Source: Treponema sp. UBA3649
GTDB lineage: Bacteria; Spirochaetota; Spirochaetia; Treponematales; Treponemataceae
Direction of reading: 5' to 3'
DNA: 13,037 nucleotides
NCBI GenBank assembly: GCA_002373325.1
Contig: DFKI01000176.1
Span: forward strand, 1 to 13,037
In this document: piece after piece, positions 1 to 5,989 of the stretch
Layout: every line of letters starts with the position of its first letter
Position numbering within the stretch: position 1 is the stretch's first letter
Program-made: the position numbers and the translations under genes
The notes under the pieces: generated by a model
Seen by the model: the letters and a program-made list of their open reading frames with translations, nothing else
What the model was told of the DNA's origin: nothing
Databases searched by the model: none

Positions 1-1234
1 TCTGGCACTTCTTTCCAAGCTCGGTGAAATAGGTCTTTCCGTTTGCGTCGTAATCCCATGTCACGCCCTTAGGTCCGTAGAGAGATGTCATGAATCCCTC
101 GGGAGTACAGAGCCAGTTGATGATTGCCATACAAAGCTCAGGATATTCTGTCTTTGCACCGATTGACCAGATGCGGTTTCCTCCGTAAACAGACTGACCG
201 TAGCAGATTGGAGCAGCCTCTGTCGGACGCACGGGGTACATAGCCTTTCCTGCCTGAACATGTGTGTCTGAGTTGTATGCGCCGGATGCCATCCAGTTGA
301 AGATGTTCCAGAATGCGGTTCCGTTCACATAGTTCTCGTTCATGCTGTCGTACTGCTGTGTCTGGCTGTCTGGGTCAAGAAGTCCGTCCTGATAAAGACC
401 GTTCAGGAACTTGAGAGCCTTCAGGTAAGGTCCGTCCGCCTCAAGGCATGAGTGGTAGGTTCCTGTGGTTGGATCGTAGAGACCGAATCCGAACTCATCC
501 CAACCGACATAAGCCGTTCCGAGTGACTTGACGTACATGACCATGTTTCCGTCCCAATCCGGGAAGAGGGAAACACCGTAAGTCTCATTGCCCTGGTCGT
601 CTTTCGGACAGATTTCCTTCATCTGCTTGAGAACCTTGTGCAGGTCATCCAGATTCTTAATCTCCGGTCTTCCGAGCTGGTCGTAGAGGTCGAAGCGGAG
701 GTCCCATGTATAGAAGAATCCCTGGCGGTCCTTTGATGTGGTCGAGACACCGTGTCCGAATCCGTAGATTTTTCCCGTTGAAGAGATGTTGCGGTTCTTC
801 TCCAGAGCAAGGGGCATGTTCTCCTTGATGTATGAGCCGTAGTTTGAAAGAAGATCCTCTTCCTCCCAGTCAAAGAGCATTCCGCCCTCAGCAGCGTCCA
901 GATAATCGTCCGAGTCATTTCCCCAGATAACGATGTCGCCAAGGTTTCCGCTTTCCATGCGTGTCGTGTAGGTGTTGCCCGACTCAGGGATGATGTTCAG
1001 CTTAACGTTGAACTTGTCCAGCATGACCTGTCCGAACCAACCGAGCTGCTCACCGGAATAGTTTGCGAGCTGATCGTAAACCTGGAGTGTCACGGTCTTT
1101 TCCGGAATGATGCTGCTTGATGCATTGCTTTTCGCACCGTTGCTTGTCGCGGTCTTTTTGTCTCCGCAACCCATCATTGAAACAGCTGCAAGCGCAAGAG
1201 CCGTACAACCGACAGCCTTTACCAATTTTTTCAT
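1..1234 (-). CDS. Extracellular carbohydrate-binding lipoprotein of an ABC importer (family 1, LplA/YtcQ-like), C-terminus cut off by window edge
   Basis: The reading frame stays open from an ATG at 1234-1232 to the left edge, giving 411 codons; the family is usually about 500-560 residues, so the last quarter is missing. A strong AGGAGG lies 4 nt before the ATG. The N-terminus (MKKLVKAVGCTALALAAVSM) is a lipoprotein signal peptide ending in S-M-M-G-C, so Cys23 is the likely lipidated residue, followed by a Ser/Asn/Lys-rich linker. The box lacks the usual Leu at -3 but fits relaxed spirochaete lipoboxes. Aromatic-rich stretches such as GDIVIWGNDSDDY and WNIFNWMASGAY are typical of family 1 oligosaccharide-binding proteins. 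It is the last visible gene of the importer operon and would capture a sugar and pass it to the two upstream-encoded permeases. The exact sugar cannot be read from the sequence. Confidence 0.88.
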   Translation of the reverse strand, partial: MKKLVKAVGCTALALAAVSMMGCGDKKTATSNGAKSNASSSIIPEKTVTLQVYDQLANYSGEQLGWFGQVMLDKFNVKLNIIPESGNTYTTRMESGNLGDIVIWGNDSDDYLDAAEGGMLFDWEEEDLLSNYGSYIKENMPLALEKNRNISSTGKIYGFGHGVSTTSKDRQGFFYTWDLRFDLYDQLGRPEIKNLDDLHKVLKQMKEICPKDDQGNETYGVSLFPDWDGNMVMYVKSLGTAYVGWDEFGFGLYDPTTGTYHSCLEADGPYLKALKFLNGLYQDGLLDPDSQTQQYDSMNENYVNGTAFWNIFNWMASGAYNSDTHVQAGKAMYPVRPTEAAPICYGQSVYGGNRIWSIGAKTEYPELCMAIINWLCTPEGFMTSLYGPKGVTWDYDANGKTYFTELGKKCQ

Positions 1235-1270
1235 AATTCCTCCTAAGAACTACGTTTTAACCTATTGATA

Positions 1271-1292
1271 TTCCGTCCGTGAGAGAACGGAA
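1271..1292 (-). repeat. Intercistronic inverted repeat between permease and binding-protein genes
   Basis: TTCCGT at 1271-1276 and ACGGAA at 1287-1292 form a 6-bp stem with a 10-nt loop in the importer mRNA. No uridine tract follows in the direction of transcription, so it looks more like a stabilising or processing hairpin than a terminator. Hairpins here are common in importer operons, where the binding protein is made in excess of the permeases. The functional reading is inference. Confidence 0.4.
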
Positions 1293-1328
1293 AAATGAAC
1301 GAATAAAAAATCAACTCCAAAAACGATG

Positions 1329-1345
1329 AAATCAATTCTTGATTT
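1329..1345 (-). repeat. AT-rich inverted repeat just after the LplC-like permease stop codon
   Basis: AAATCAA (1329-1335) and TTGATTT (1339-1345) form a perfect 7-bp stem with a 3-nt loop, 3 nt past the permease stop codon. On the transcribed strand a T-run follows only after several other bases, and the stem is AT-only. It may be a weak or partial terminator that lowers readthrough into the lipoprotein gene, or chance. Confidence 0.3.
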
Positions 1346-1348
1346 TAA

Positions 1349-2278
1349 TCATCCCTTGACCGCACCGAGCATGATTCCCTTCTCAAAATATTTTGACATG
1401 AAGGGATAGACCACCAGAATCGGAATCGCAGTCACCATGGAGATTGTGTACTTAATCACCTTCTGGCTGCTGAGCTGCTCACGTAGGGCATCCGAAATCA
1501 CCGTGGTTCCAGCCGACATCTGTGCCGCAAGGTTCGTCGATGTGTTCAGGTAGTTCCAAAGCCTGTGCTGCAAAGTGAAGAGCGTCGGTTTTGCCTGCAT
1601 GAAAATCAGCGAGTCCTGAAATGAGTTCCAGTTTCCCACCGCACCGAAAATTGCGATTGTGGCAAGGATTGGTTTGCAAAGTGGCCAGATGATTCTTGAG
1701 AAAATAATCCAGTATGACGCGCCGTCAATGGAAGCCGATTCCTCCAGTTCCGCCGGTATGGACTCGATGTAGGTTTTCACAAGGATGATGTTGTAGGGGG
1801 CCACGATGCCTGGGATGATGTAGACCAGATAGTTGTTCGTAAGACCGAGCATCTGCATCGTCATAAAAGCGGGGATGATTCCTGCGTTGAAGTACATCGT
1901 GATAATCAGAAAGCGGTACCAGAATTTTCTTGCCCACATTTCCTGCTTCGTCATCAGGTATCCGATGAATCCGCTTGCCATGACCATGAGACTTGTTCCC
2001 AAAATCGTGCGTGAGATTGTGACGAGAAGAGCCATGAGCAAATCCTTGTTGCTTGTCACGATGCGCAGGTAGTTGTCCAGGTGGATTTTTCTAGGATAGA
2101 AATTGATTACGCCCTGGTTCACCAAATCATTTCCCGAAATCGTGTTGATGAAAAGATAGTAGAACGGGAAGATGCACATCAAGGTGAACACGATGAAGAA
2201 AGAGTAGTTCAGGACATTGAAAATCACGTCGCCCGCAGTCACGTATGTTTTTTTGATTTTCTGACTTTCCATTTTCAT
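1349..2278 (-). CDS. Carbohydrate ABC importer permease, LplC/YtcP-like (CUT1, MalG-type)
   Basis: A 309-residue inner-membrane permease with about six membrane segments. The first is at roughly 22-46 (FFIVFTLMCIFPFYYLFI) and the last near 276-295. The EAA loop that docks the ATPase is at about 178-200 (ELEESASIDGASYWIIF then PL). The C-terminus FEKGIMLGAVKG is a hallmark of the YtcP/LplC branch of MalG-type permeases, and the length is normal for it. The gene follows the LplB-like permease after 12 nt and precedes the binding lipoprotein, so it is half of the translocation channel. The annotated ATG at 2278 has AGGAGG only 2 nt upstream; the ATG two codons later (2272) has it at 8 nt and may be the real start. 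Confidence 0.93.
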   Translation of the reverse strand: MKMESQKIKKTYVTAGDVIFNVLNYSFFIVFTLMCIFPFYYLFINTISGNDLVNQGVINFYPRKIHLDNYLRIVTSNKDLLMALLVTISRTILGTSLMVMASGFIGYLMTKQEMWARKFWYRFLIITMYFNAGIIPAFMTMQMLGLTNNYLVYIIPGIVAPYNIILVKTYIESIPAELEESASIDGASYWIIFSRIIWPLCKPILATIAIFGAVGNWNSFQDSLIFMQAKPTLFTLQHRLWNYLNTSTNLAAQMSAGTTVISDALREQLSSQKVIKYTISMVTAIPILVVYPFMSKYFEKGIMLGAVKG

Positions 2279-2280
2279 AA

Positions 2281-2286
2281 CCTCCT
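2281..2286 (-). promoter_or_regulatory. Ribosome binding site of the LplC-like permease
   Basis: CCTCCT on the plus strand is AGGAGG on the coding strand. It is 2 nt from the ATG at 2278 but 8 nt from the in-frame ATG at 2272. Spacing therefore favours the second ATG, giving a 307-residue protein that starts MESQKIKK. Confidence 0.6.
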
Positions 2287-2290
2287 AAAA

Positions 2291-3766
2291 TCACACCACG
2301 CTCTGACCGCGCACAAGTTTTGAAATGCTGTTAGCAAGAATCAAAAGCACCACGCTGATTACAGACTTGAGCATACCGATGACCGTCGAGAGAGGAATGA
2401 GTCCTCCGTTGATACCGATTTTATAAACATAAAGGTCGAGCACCTCAATGGCGTTCGTGTTCTGAGGATTCTCAAAACAAAGGTACTGCTCCATGCCGTT
2501 GCTCAGGATTCCCGCGATTGAAAGGGTCAGAAGAACGCAGTACGTCGGAATCAGCTCGGGAACCGTGATGTGCCACATCTTCTGGAAACGTCCCGCACCG
2601 TCCACAGTCGCCGCCTCATAAAGCTGCTGGTCAATTCCGCTGATTGCAGAAAGATAGATGATTGCGCTCCATCCGAGTCCCTTCCAAGTTCCCCATGCCC
2701 ACATCTTGAGCCAAGTGTGCTCACCGCTCATCAGAAGATTTTTTCCCTTGTCCCAAAGTCCCTGCTGCACGAAGAACGTGGAGACGAATCCGTCGGTGGA
2801 AAAGATTGCGAGGGCTACGGCATAGACCAGAACCCAGGAGATGAAGTTCGGAATGGTCGTACAAGTCTGGACCACACGGCGCACATGCTTGTTCTTCACT
2901 TCGGAAAGGAAGATTGCGAAGACCATCGGAAGCCAGCTGAATGCGATGCCGATTCCAGACATGGCGAGGGTGTTAATCATCACGCGTCCAATGTGTTTTG
3001 CCGTCGCAGGATTTTTGAAAAGATTCGTGAACCAGTAGAATCCGCGGAACTTGTCCATGGAAAGAGTGTCACCCGCATGATAGTCGAAGAAAGCGTATCT
3101 CCATCCCCAGAGCGGAAGATATGCGAAGACGAAGAGCAGGACCGCAAACGGAAGGAACATCAAAAAGAGCTGGAACTTGGGCTCCACATGTGCCTTCTCA
3201 CCTTTTTCAGGTGCCGGAGTGAGGAGAAAAGTGAGCACAGAAAAAAGAAGGACGCCTCCCGCAAGCACACCGAAGAACACGATTCCGAACGGATTCCTTG
3301 GGTCGGTTCTTGAGGCAAGGGAAGAATCCGAAGCAACGATGTCCGCAAGTTGGATTTGTGCCGCCTTGATTCCGAAGATACTAATCAGTCCGAGAAGTCC
3401 GCCGCCCGCAGTAAGAAAGTTTCCGGTTCTCTTGAGCTTGTTGTTTCCGACCGACATACATCCGCCCACACCCGCGATGATTGCACCGAAACAGCAGAAC
3501 ATGCTCGCAAAAAAATCAAGCCTTATGGATGATTCGGGAATCCACCCGTTTTTCATCATGCGTCCAAGTCCGTCCGTCAAACTCTTGTAGAAAAATCCCG
3601 ATGTGAACAAGGAAAGGTTTCTGTTGATTTTACCGGTGATTCTCGCTGGATTCACGCCCGGCAAAAACAAAAGGACAACATAAAGCACGACCAGAATTCG
3701 CAGTATATAATAGAAGATTTTATCCACGATTTCCTTTTTGGTCAAAGGTTTCTCAAGTACTGGCAC
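2291..3766 (-). CDS. Carbohydrate ABC importer permease, LplB-like, with N-terminal four-helix membrane extension
   Basis: A 491-residue membrane protein. The C-terminal 295 residues (from about 197, FQLFLMFLPFAVLLFVFAYL) form a standard LplB/UgpA-type permease, with the family stretch WGWRYAFFDY, then FTNLF and TLAMSGIGIAF, and an EAA loop at about 383-402 (YEAATVDGAGRF, ending in PEL). Family members are usually about 300 residues. The extra 195 N-terminal residues contain likely membrane segments near 18-36, 84-104, 113-135 and 160-183, plus a soluble stretch near 40-80 (ITGKINRN and GRMMKNGWIPES). The start is a GTG at 3766 with GAGGAG 6 nt upstream. It is the first gene of the importer operon. 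The extension is read without interruption in one frame, so it is not an assembly join; its role is unknown. Confidence 0.9.
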   Translation of the reverse strand: MPVLEKPLTKKEIVDKIFYYILRILVVLYVVLLFLPGVNPARITGKINRNLSLFTSGFFYKSLTDGLGRMMKNGWIPESSIRLDFFASMFCCFGAIIAGVGGCMSVGNNKLKRTGNFLTAGGGLLGLISIFGIKAAQIQLADIVASDSSLASRTDPRNPFGIVFFGVLAGGVLLFSVLTFLLTPAPEKGEKAHVEPKFQLFLMFLPFAVLLFVFAYLPLWGWRYAFFDYHAGDTLSMDKFRGFYWFTNLFKNPATAKHIGRVMINTLAMSGIGIAFSWLPMVFAIFLSEVKNKHVRRVVQTCTTIPNFISWVLVYAVALAIFSTDGFVSTFFVQQGLWDKGKNLLMSGEHTWLKMWAWGTWKGLGWSAIIYLSAISGIDQQLYEAATVDGAGRFQKMWHITVPELIPTYCVLLTLSIAGILSNGMEQYLCFENPQNTNAIEVLDLYVYKIGINGGLIPLSTVIGMLKSVISVVLLILANSISKLVRGQSVV

Positions 3767-3900
3767 TTCTGACTCCTCAAATCAAAGAATGTGAAAGACC
3801 GTTCCCAGCCTTCTCTCTAGTCTCCATTATCAACTTATTTTGAACTAAAAAAAACCACAAAATTTGTACCTCTTTACTATGATTTTTTCTTTTCAATCCG
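3767..3900. other. Upstream region of the importer operon (divergent intergenic, left half)
   Basis: No gene is visible. On the minus strand an SD (GAGGAG) precedes the GTG start of the LplB-like permease. A GATAAT at 3831-3826 could be a -10 box, but no matching -35 lies at the right distance (a T-run occupies it), so I do not call a promoter. ACAAAATTTGT near 3857-3867 is a short near-palindrome that could be an operator or chance. Confidence 0.4.
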
Positions 3901-3908
3901 TCCTCCAC

Positions 3909-3937
3909 TTGACATTTTTTTTATTTGCCTGTAGATT
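3909..3937 (+). promoter_or_regulatory. Sigma-70-type promoter for the leader ORF and ABC exporter
   Basis: A perfect -35 box TTGACA (3909-3914) is separated by exactly 17 bp from TAGATT (3932-3937), which matches four of six positions of the -10 consensus. Transcription would begin near 3944, giving a leader of about 255 nt before the first exporter gene. Confidence 0.7.
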
Positions 3938-4003
3938 AAAATCATCCAGTCGCGTCATAAAACAAACTCGCTTCTGAAAATCTTTTGTAAGGAGGACACT
4001 CCC

Positions 4004-4084
4004 ATGGATAACAGCGTCAATTCAGGTTTTAAGTGCGGAATGGATCTCCGTTTTGCAAGGGATCAAAAGAATTTCAGGTCCTGA
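4004..4084 (+). CDS. Putative 26-residue leader peptide upstream of ABC exporter
   Basis: The ORF ATG 4004 to TGA 4084 encodes MDNSVNSGFKCGMDLRFARD followed by QKNFRS. Its SD, TAAGGAGG (3988-3995), is a full match to the 16S rRNA 3' end with ideal 8-nt spacing, far better than the site before the exporter gene itself. The peptide has no signal sequence, membrane segment or recognised family, and no run of one amino acid as in biosynthetic attenuators. Its position between a strong promoter and a terminator-like hairpin suggests it is translated as a sensor, as BmrB is ahead of bmrCD in Bacillus subtilis. I see no sequence similarity to BmrB, so the parallel is in layout only. It could instead be an unconserved chance ORF, but the SD argues against that. 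Confidence 0.55.
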   Translation: MDNSVNSGFKCGMDLRFARDQKNFRS

Positions 4085-4140
4085 GCCAAAAGGATTTTCC
4101 ATTCCCTCTTAAAATCAAAATCCTCGCAAATTGACCGCAC
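4033..4140 (+). promoter_or_regulatory. Competing RNA helices of a candidate ribosome-mediated attenuator
   Basis: Three complementary pairs are visible. Helix A pairs GGAATGGA (4037-4044, inside the leader ORF) with TCCATTCC (4098-4105). Helix B pairs AGGATTTT (4091-4098) with AAAATCCT (4117-4124). Helix C pairs GTGCGG (4033-4038, inside the ORF) with CCGCAC (4135-4140), which is the 5' arm of the terminator-like hairpin. A excludes B, and C excludes both A and the terminator. A ribosome paused early in the leader ORF would leave 4033-4044 free to form C and allow readthrough; one that finishes normally would not. The complementarity is seen; the mechanism is inferred. Confidence 0.4.
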
Positions 4141-4156
4141 GTCTTCGTGTGTTTTT
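4136..4156 (+). terminator. Terminator-like hairpin before the ABC exporter genes
   Basis: CGCACG (4136-4141) pairs with CGTGTG (4146-4151; one G-T pair) around a TCTT tetraloop and is followed directly by TTTTT (4152-4156). It sits 42 nt before the exporter start, where only a conditional terminator makes sense. An alternative fold pairs GACC (4133-4136) and ACG (4139-4141) with CGT and GGTC (4157-4163), which would trap the T-run in a loop. The stem is short, so termination may be modest. Confidence 0.5.
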
Positions 4157-4198
4157 CGTGGTCGGTGAAAGCCGAATTAATCCATCAAATTTTAAACT

Positions 4199-5974
4199 AT
4201 GAACAAATTACATTTATTTCGTTATTTCAGAAAATACAGTTTTCTGTATCTGATTGCAGTTCTTGCCATGTGCGCGGGTACTCTCCTTGACCAGGTTGTG
4301 CCACTGATTGTGCAGCACATTGTCGATGATGTCCTGATTGCAAAAAGGATTGAGATTCTGAACCGTCTGCTTTTGGGAATCCTTGCCATCGGAGTGGGTC
4401 GCTTCGTTTTCCAGTACACAAAGGAATATCTGTGCGACTATGCCGGAAGCAAAATCGCAAGTGAGGTACGGATCAATCTTTTCCGGAAGATTCAAAGTCT
4501 CTCGGCGAATTTTTTTGACGGAATCAACAGCGGTGAGCTTATGAGCCGTGTGAAGGATGACGTTGACAGAATCTGGGACATCGCGGCCTTCATGGGAATT
4601 CTGATGGCGGAGGTCCTTATCCGCACTGTGACGACGATTTTCTTTTTGATCCGAATCAACTGGCAGCTTGCCCTCATCCCGATTTTGGGAATGTTCGCGT
4701 CCGGCCTGATTGCGGTCCTCATGGAAAAACAACTTGATGAGCTTTACGGAAATGTCGCGCAGGAAGGATCCGAGATGAACAACACCGCCGCAGAAAATCT
4801 TGCCGGGGTCAGAACCGTAAAAGCATTTGCACGCGAGGGATTTGAGATTGCAAAGTTCCATAAGCACAACCAGAAGTTCTATGAGCTTAACATTGATTTG
4901 AGCCGCGTCTTCGTGAGGTACAATCCGATTATCCAGATGATAACACGTGGCCTTTCCGTTATCTCCCTTTTGCTCGGCGGCCTGATTGTGATGAAAGGAA
5001 ATCCATTGCAGGGCGGTGTGAAAATGAGCGTCGGTGAGCTGATGGCGTTCCTTCAGTACGTGAGCGGAATGATTTGGCCCATGGAAATGCTCGGATGGCT
5101 TACCAACGGATTTTCAAGTGCAAGGGCAAGCGTGAAGAGGCTGGACAAAATTTATGCGGAGACTCCCGACATCAAGGACAAAAGCGCACTCACGGAAATT
5201 TCCGAAAAGGATGACTCTGATTTTTCCGGGGCTTTGTTTTCTCCGTTTGATTTGAACGGCGACATTTCGTTTGAGCACGTCACATACAAAAGCGGCGACC
5301 GGACGATTCTTGACGACGTTTCATTCAGCGTCAAAGCGGGTGAGACACTTGGAGTAATGGGTGCGACCGGTTCTGGAAAAACAACGCTCATCAATCTCCT
5401 TAAGCGAATGTACGACGTGAGCGACGGAAGCATAAAACTTGACGGTGTGGACATCCGGGACCTTCCCCTTTCCACTTTGCGTTCGGCAGTCTCTTGTGTC
5501 ATGCAGGACATCTTTTTGTTCTCCGACACGATTGAGGGAAACATCCGTCTTGGTGCGAGGGAGACCATAAGTACGGCACAGGTCCGTTCTGCTCTTGCTC
5601 AATCACATTCGGCGGAATTCGTGGACCGCATGGAGGAAAAGGAGAACACTGTTATCGGCGAGAGGGGCGTGGGCTTGAGCGGAGGACAAAAGCAAAGGAT
5701 AACAATCGCAAGGGCTCTTGCAAGAAAAACTCCCGTTCTTGTCCTGGATGATTCCACATCGGCTCTGGACACGGAGACGGAGCAGGAAATTCAGGAAGTG
5801 CTTTCTGAGCTAAAGGGGATGACCAAAATCATCATTGCCCACAGAATCAGTGCGGTGCGTAAGGCTGACAAAATCATCGTGCTGGACAAAGGACGTGTCG
5901 CTGAGTGCGGTACACATGAAGAGCTGCTTTCTCTCGGTGGACTTTACAAGGAAACTTACGACAGCCAGTATTAG
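4199..5974 (+). CDS. Heterodimeric ABC exporter subunit 1 (degenerate ATP site; BmrC-like)
   Basis: A 591-residue half-transporter: six membrane helices (about 1-320) fused to an ATPase domain (about 355-591). Visible motifs are Walker A GATGSGKT (388-395), Q-loop Gln436, signature LSGGQ (493-497), Walker B VLVLD (513-517) and H-loop His548. The residue after the Walker B Asp is Asp518, where active ATPases have the catalytic Glu (LDDSTSALD), so this subunit's own site should be poorly hydrolytic. Its LSGGQ is canonical and would complete the partner's active site. This matches the BmrC/TM287 side of heterodimeric drug exporters. The partner gene follows after 15 nt. The start ATG has no recognisable SD (upstream is AT-rich), unlike nearly every other gene here. 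The substrate is unknown; a drug, peptide or lipid is plausible. Confidence 0.93.
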   Translation: MNKLHLFRYFRKYSFLYLIAVLAMCAGTLLDQVVPLIVQHIVDDVLIAKRIEILNRLLLGILAIGVGRFVFQYTKEYLCDYAGSKIASEVRINLFRKIQSLSANFFDGINSGELMSRVKDDVDRIWDIAAFMGILMAEVLIRTVTTIFFLIRINWQLALIPILGMFASGLIAVLMEKQLDELYGNVAQEGSEMNNTAAENLAGVRTVKAFAREGFEIAKFHKHNQKFYELNIDLSRVFVRYNPIIQMITRGLSVISLLLGGLIVMKGNPLQGGVKMSVGELMAFLQYVSGMIWPMEMLGWLTNGFSSARASVKRLDKIYAETPDIKDKSALTEISEKDDSDFSGALFSPFDLNGDISFEHVTYKSGDRTILDDVSFSVKAGETLGVMGATGSGKTTLINLLKRMYDVSDGSIKLDGVDIRDLPLSTLRSAVSCVMQDIFLFSDTIEGNIRLGARETISTAQVRSALAQSHSAEFVDRMEEKENTVIGERGVGLSGGQKQRITIARALARKTPVLVLDDSTSALDTETEQEIQEVLSELKGMTKIIIAHRISAVRKADKIIVLDKGRVAECGTHEELLSLGGLYKETYDSQY

Positions 5975-5989
5975 ACAAAGAGGAAAATT

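Noticed and set aside
619..942. 107-codon minus-strand ORF inside the lipoprotein gene
   Set aside because: It is in another frame of the same strand as the lipoprotein, whose frame is open throughout; the translation is Arg/Ser/Thr-rich, typical of a shadow.
2570..3313. 247-codon plus-strand ORF opposite the LplB-like permease
   Set aside because: Low-complexity, charge-rich translation with no family features; it mirrors a well-supported membrane protein on the other strand, and I see no SD or promoter for it.
3815..3900. Promoter for the importer operon
   Set aside because: GATAAT at 3831-3826 has only a T-run at the -35 position, and TTGAAA further upstream has no -10 at the right spacing, so the evidence is too weak.
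3944..4198. Known riboswitch ahead of the exporter
   Set aside because: I could not match the leader to any riboswitch consensus I know; the ORF plus terminator-like layout explains it better.
4214..4867. 217-codon minus-strand ORF opposite exporter subunit 1
   Set aside because: It is antisense to the conserved membrane domain, has no start signals and has no recognisable protein features.
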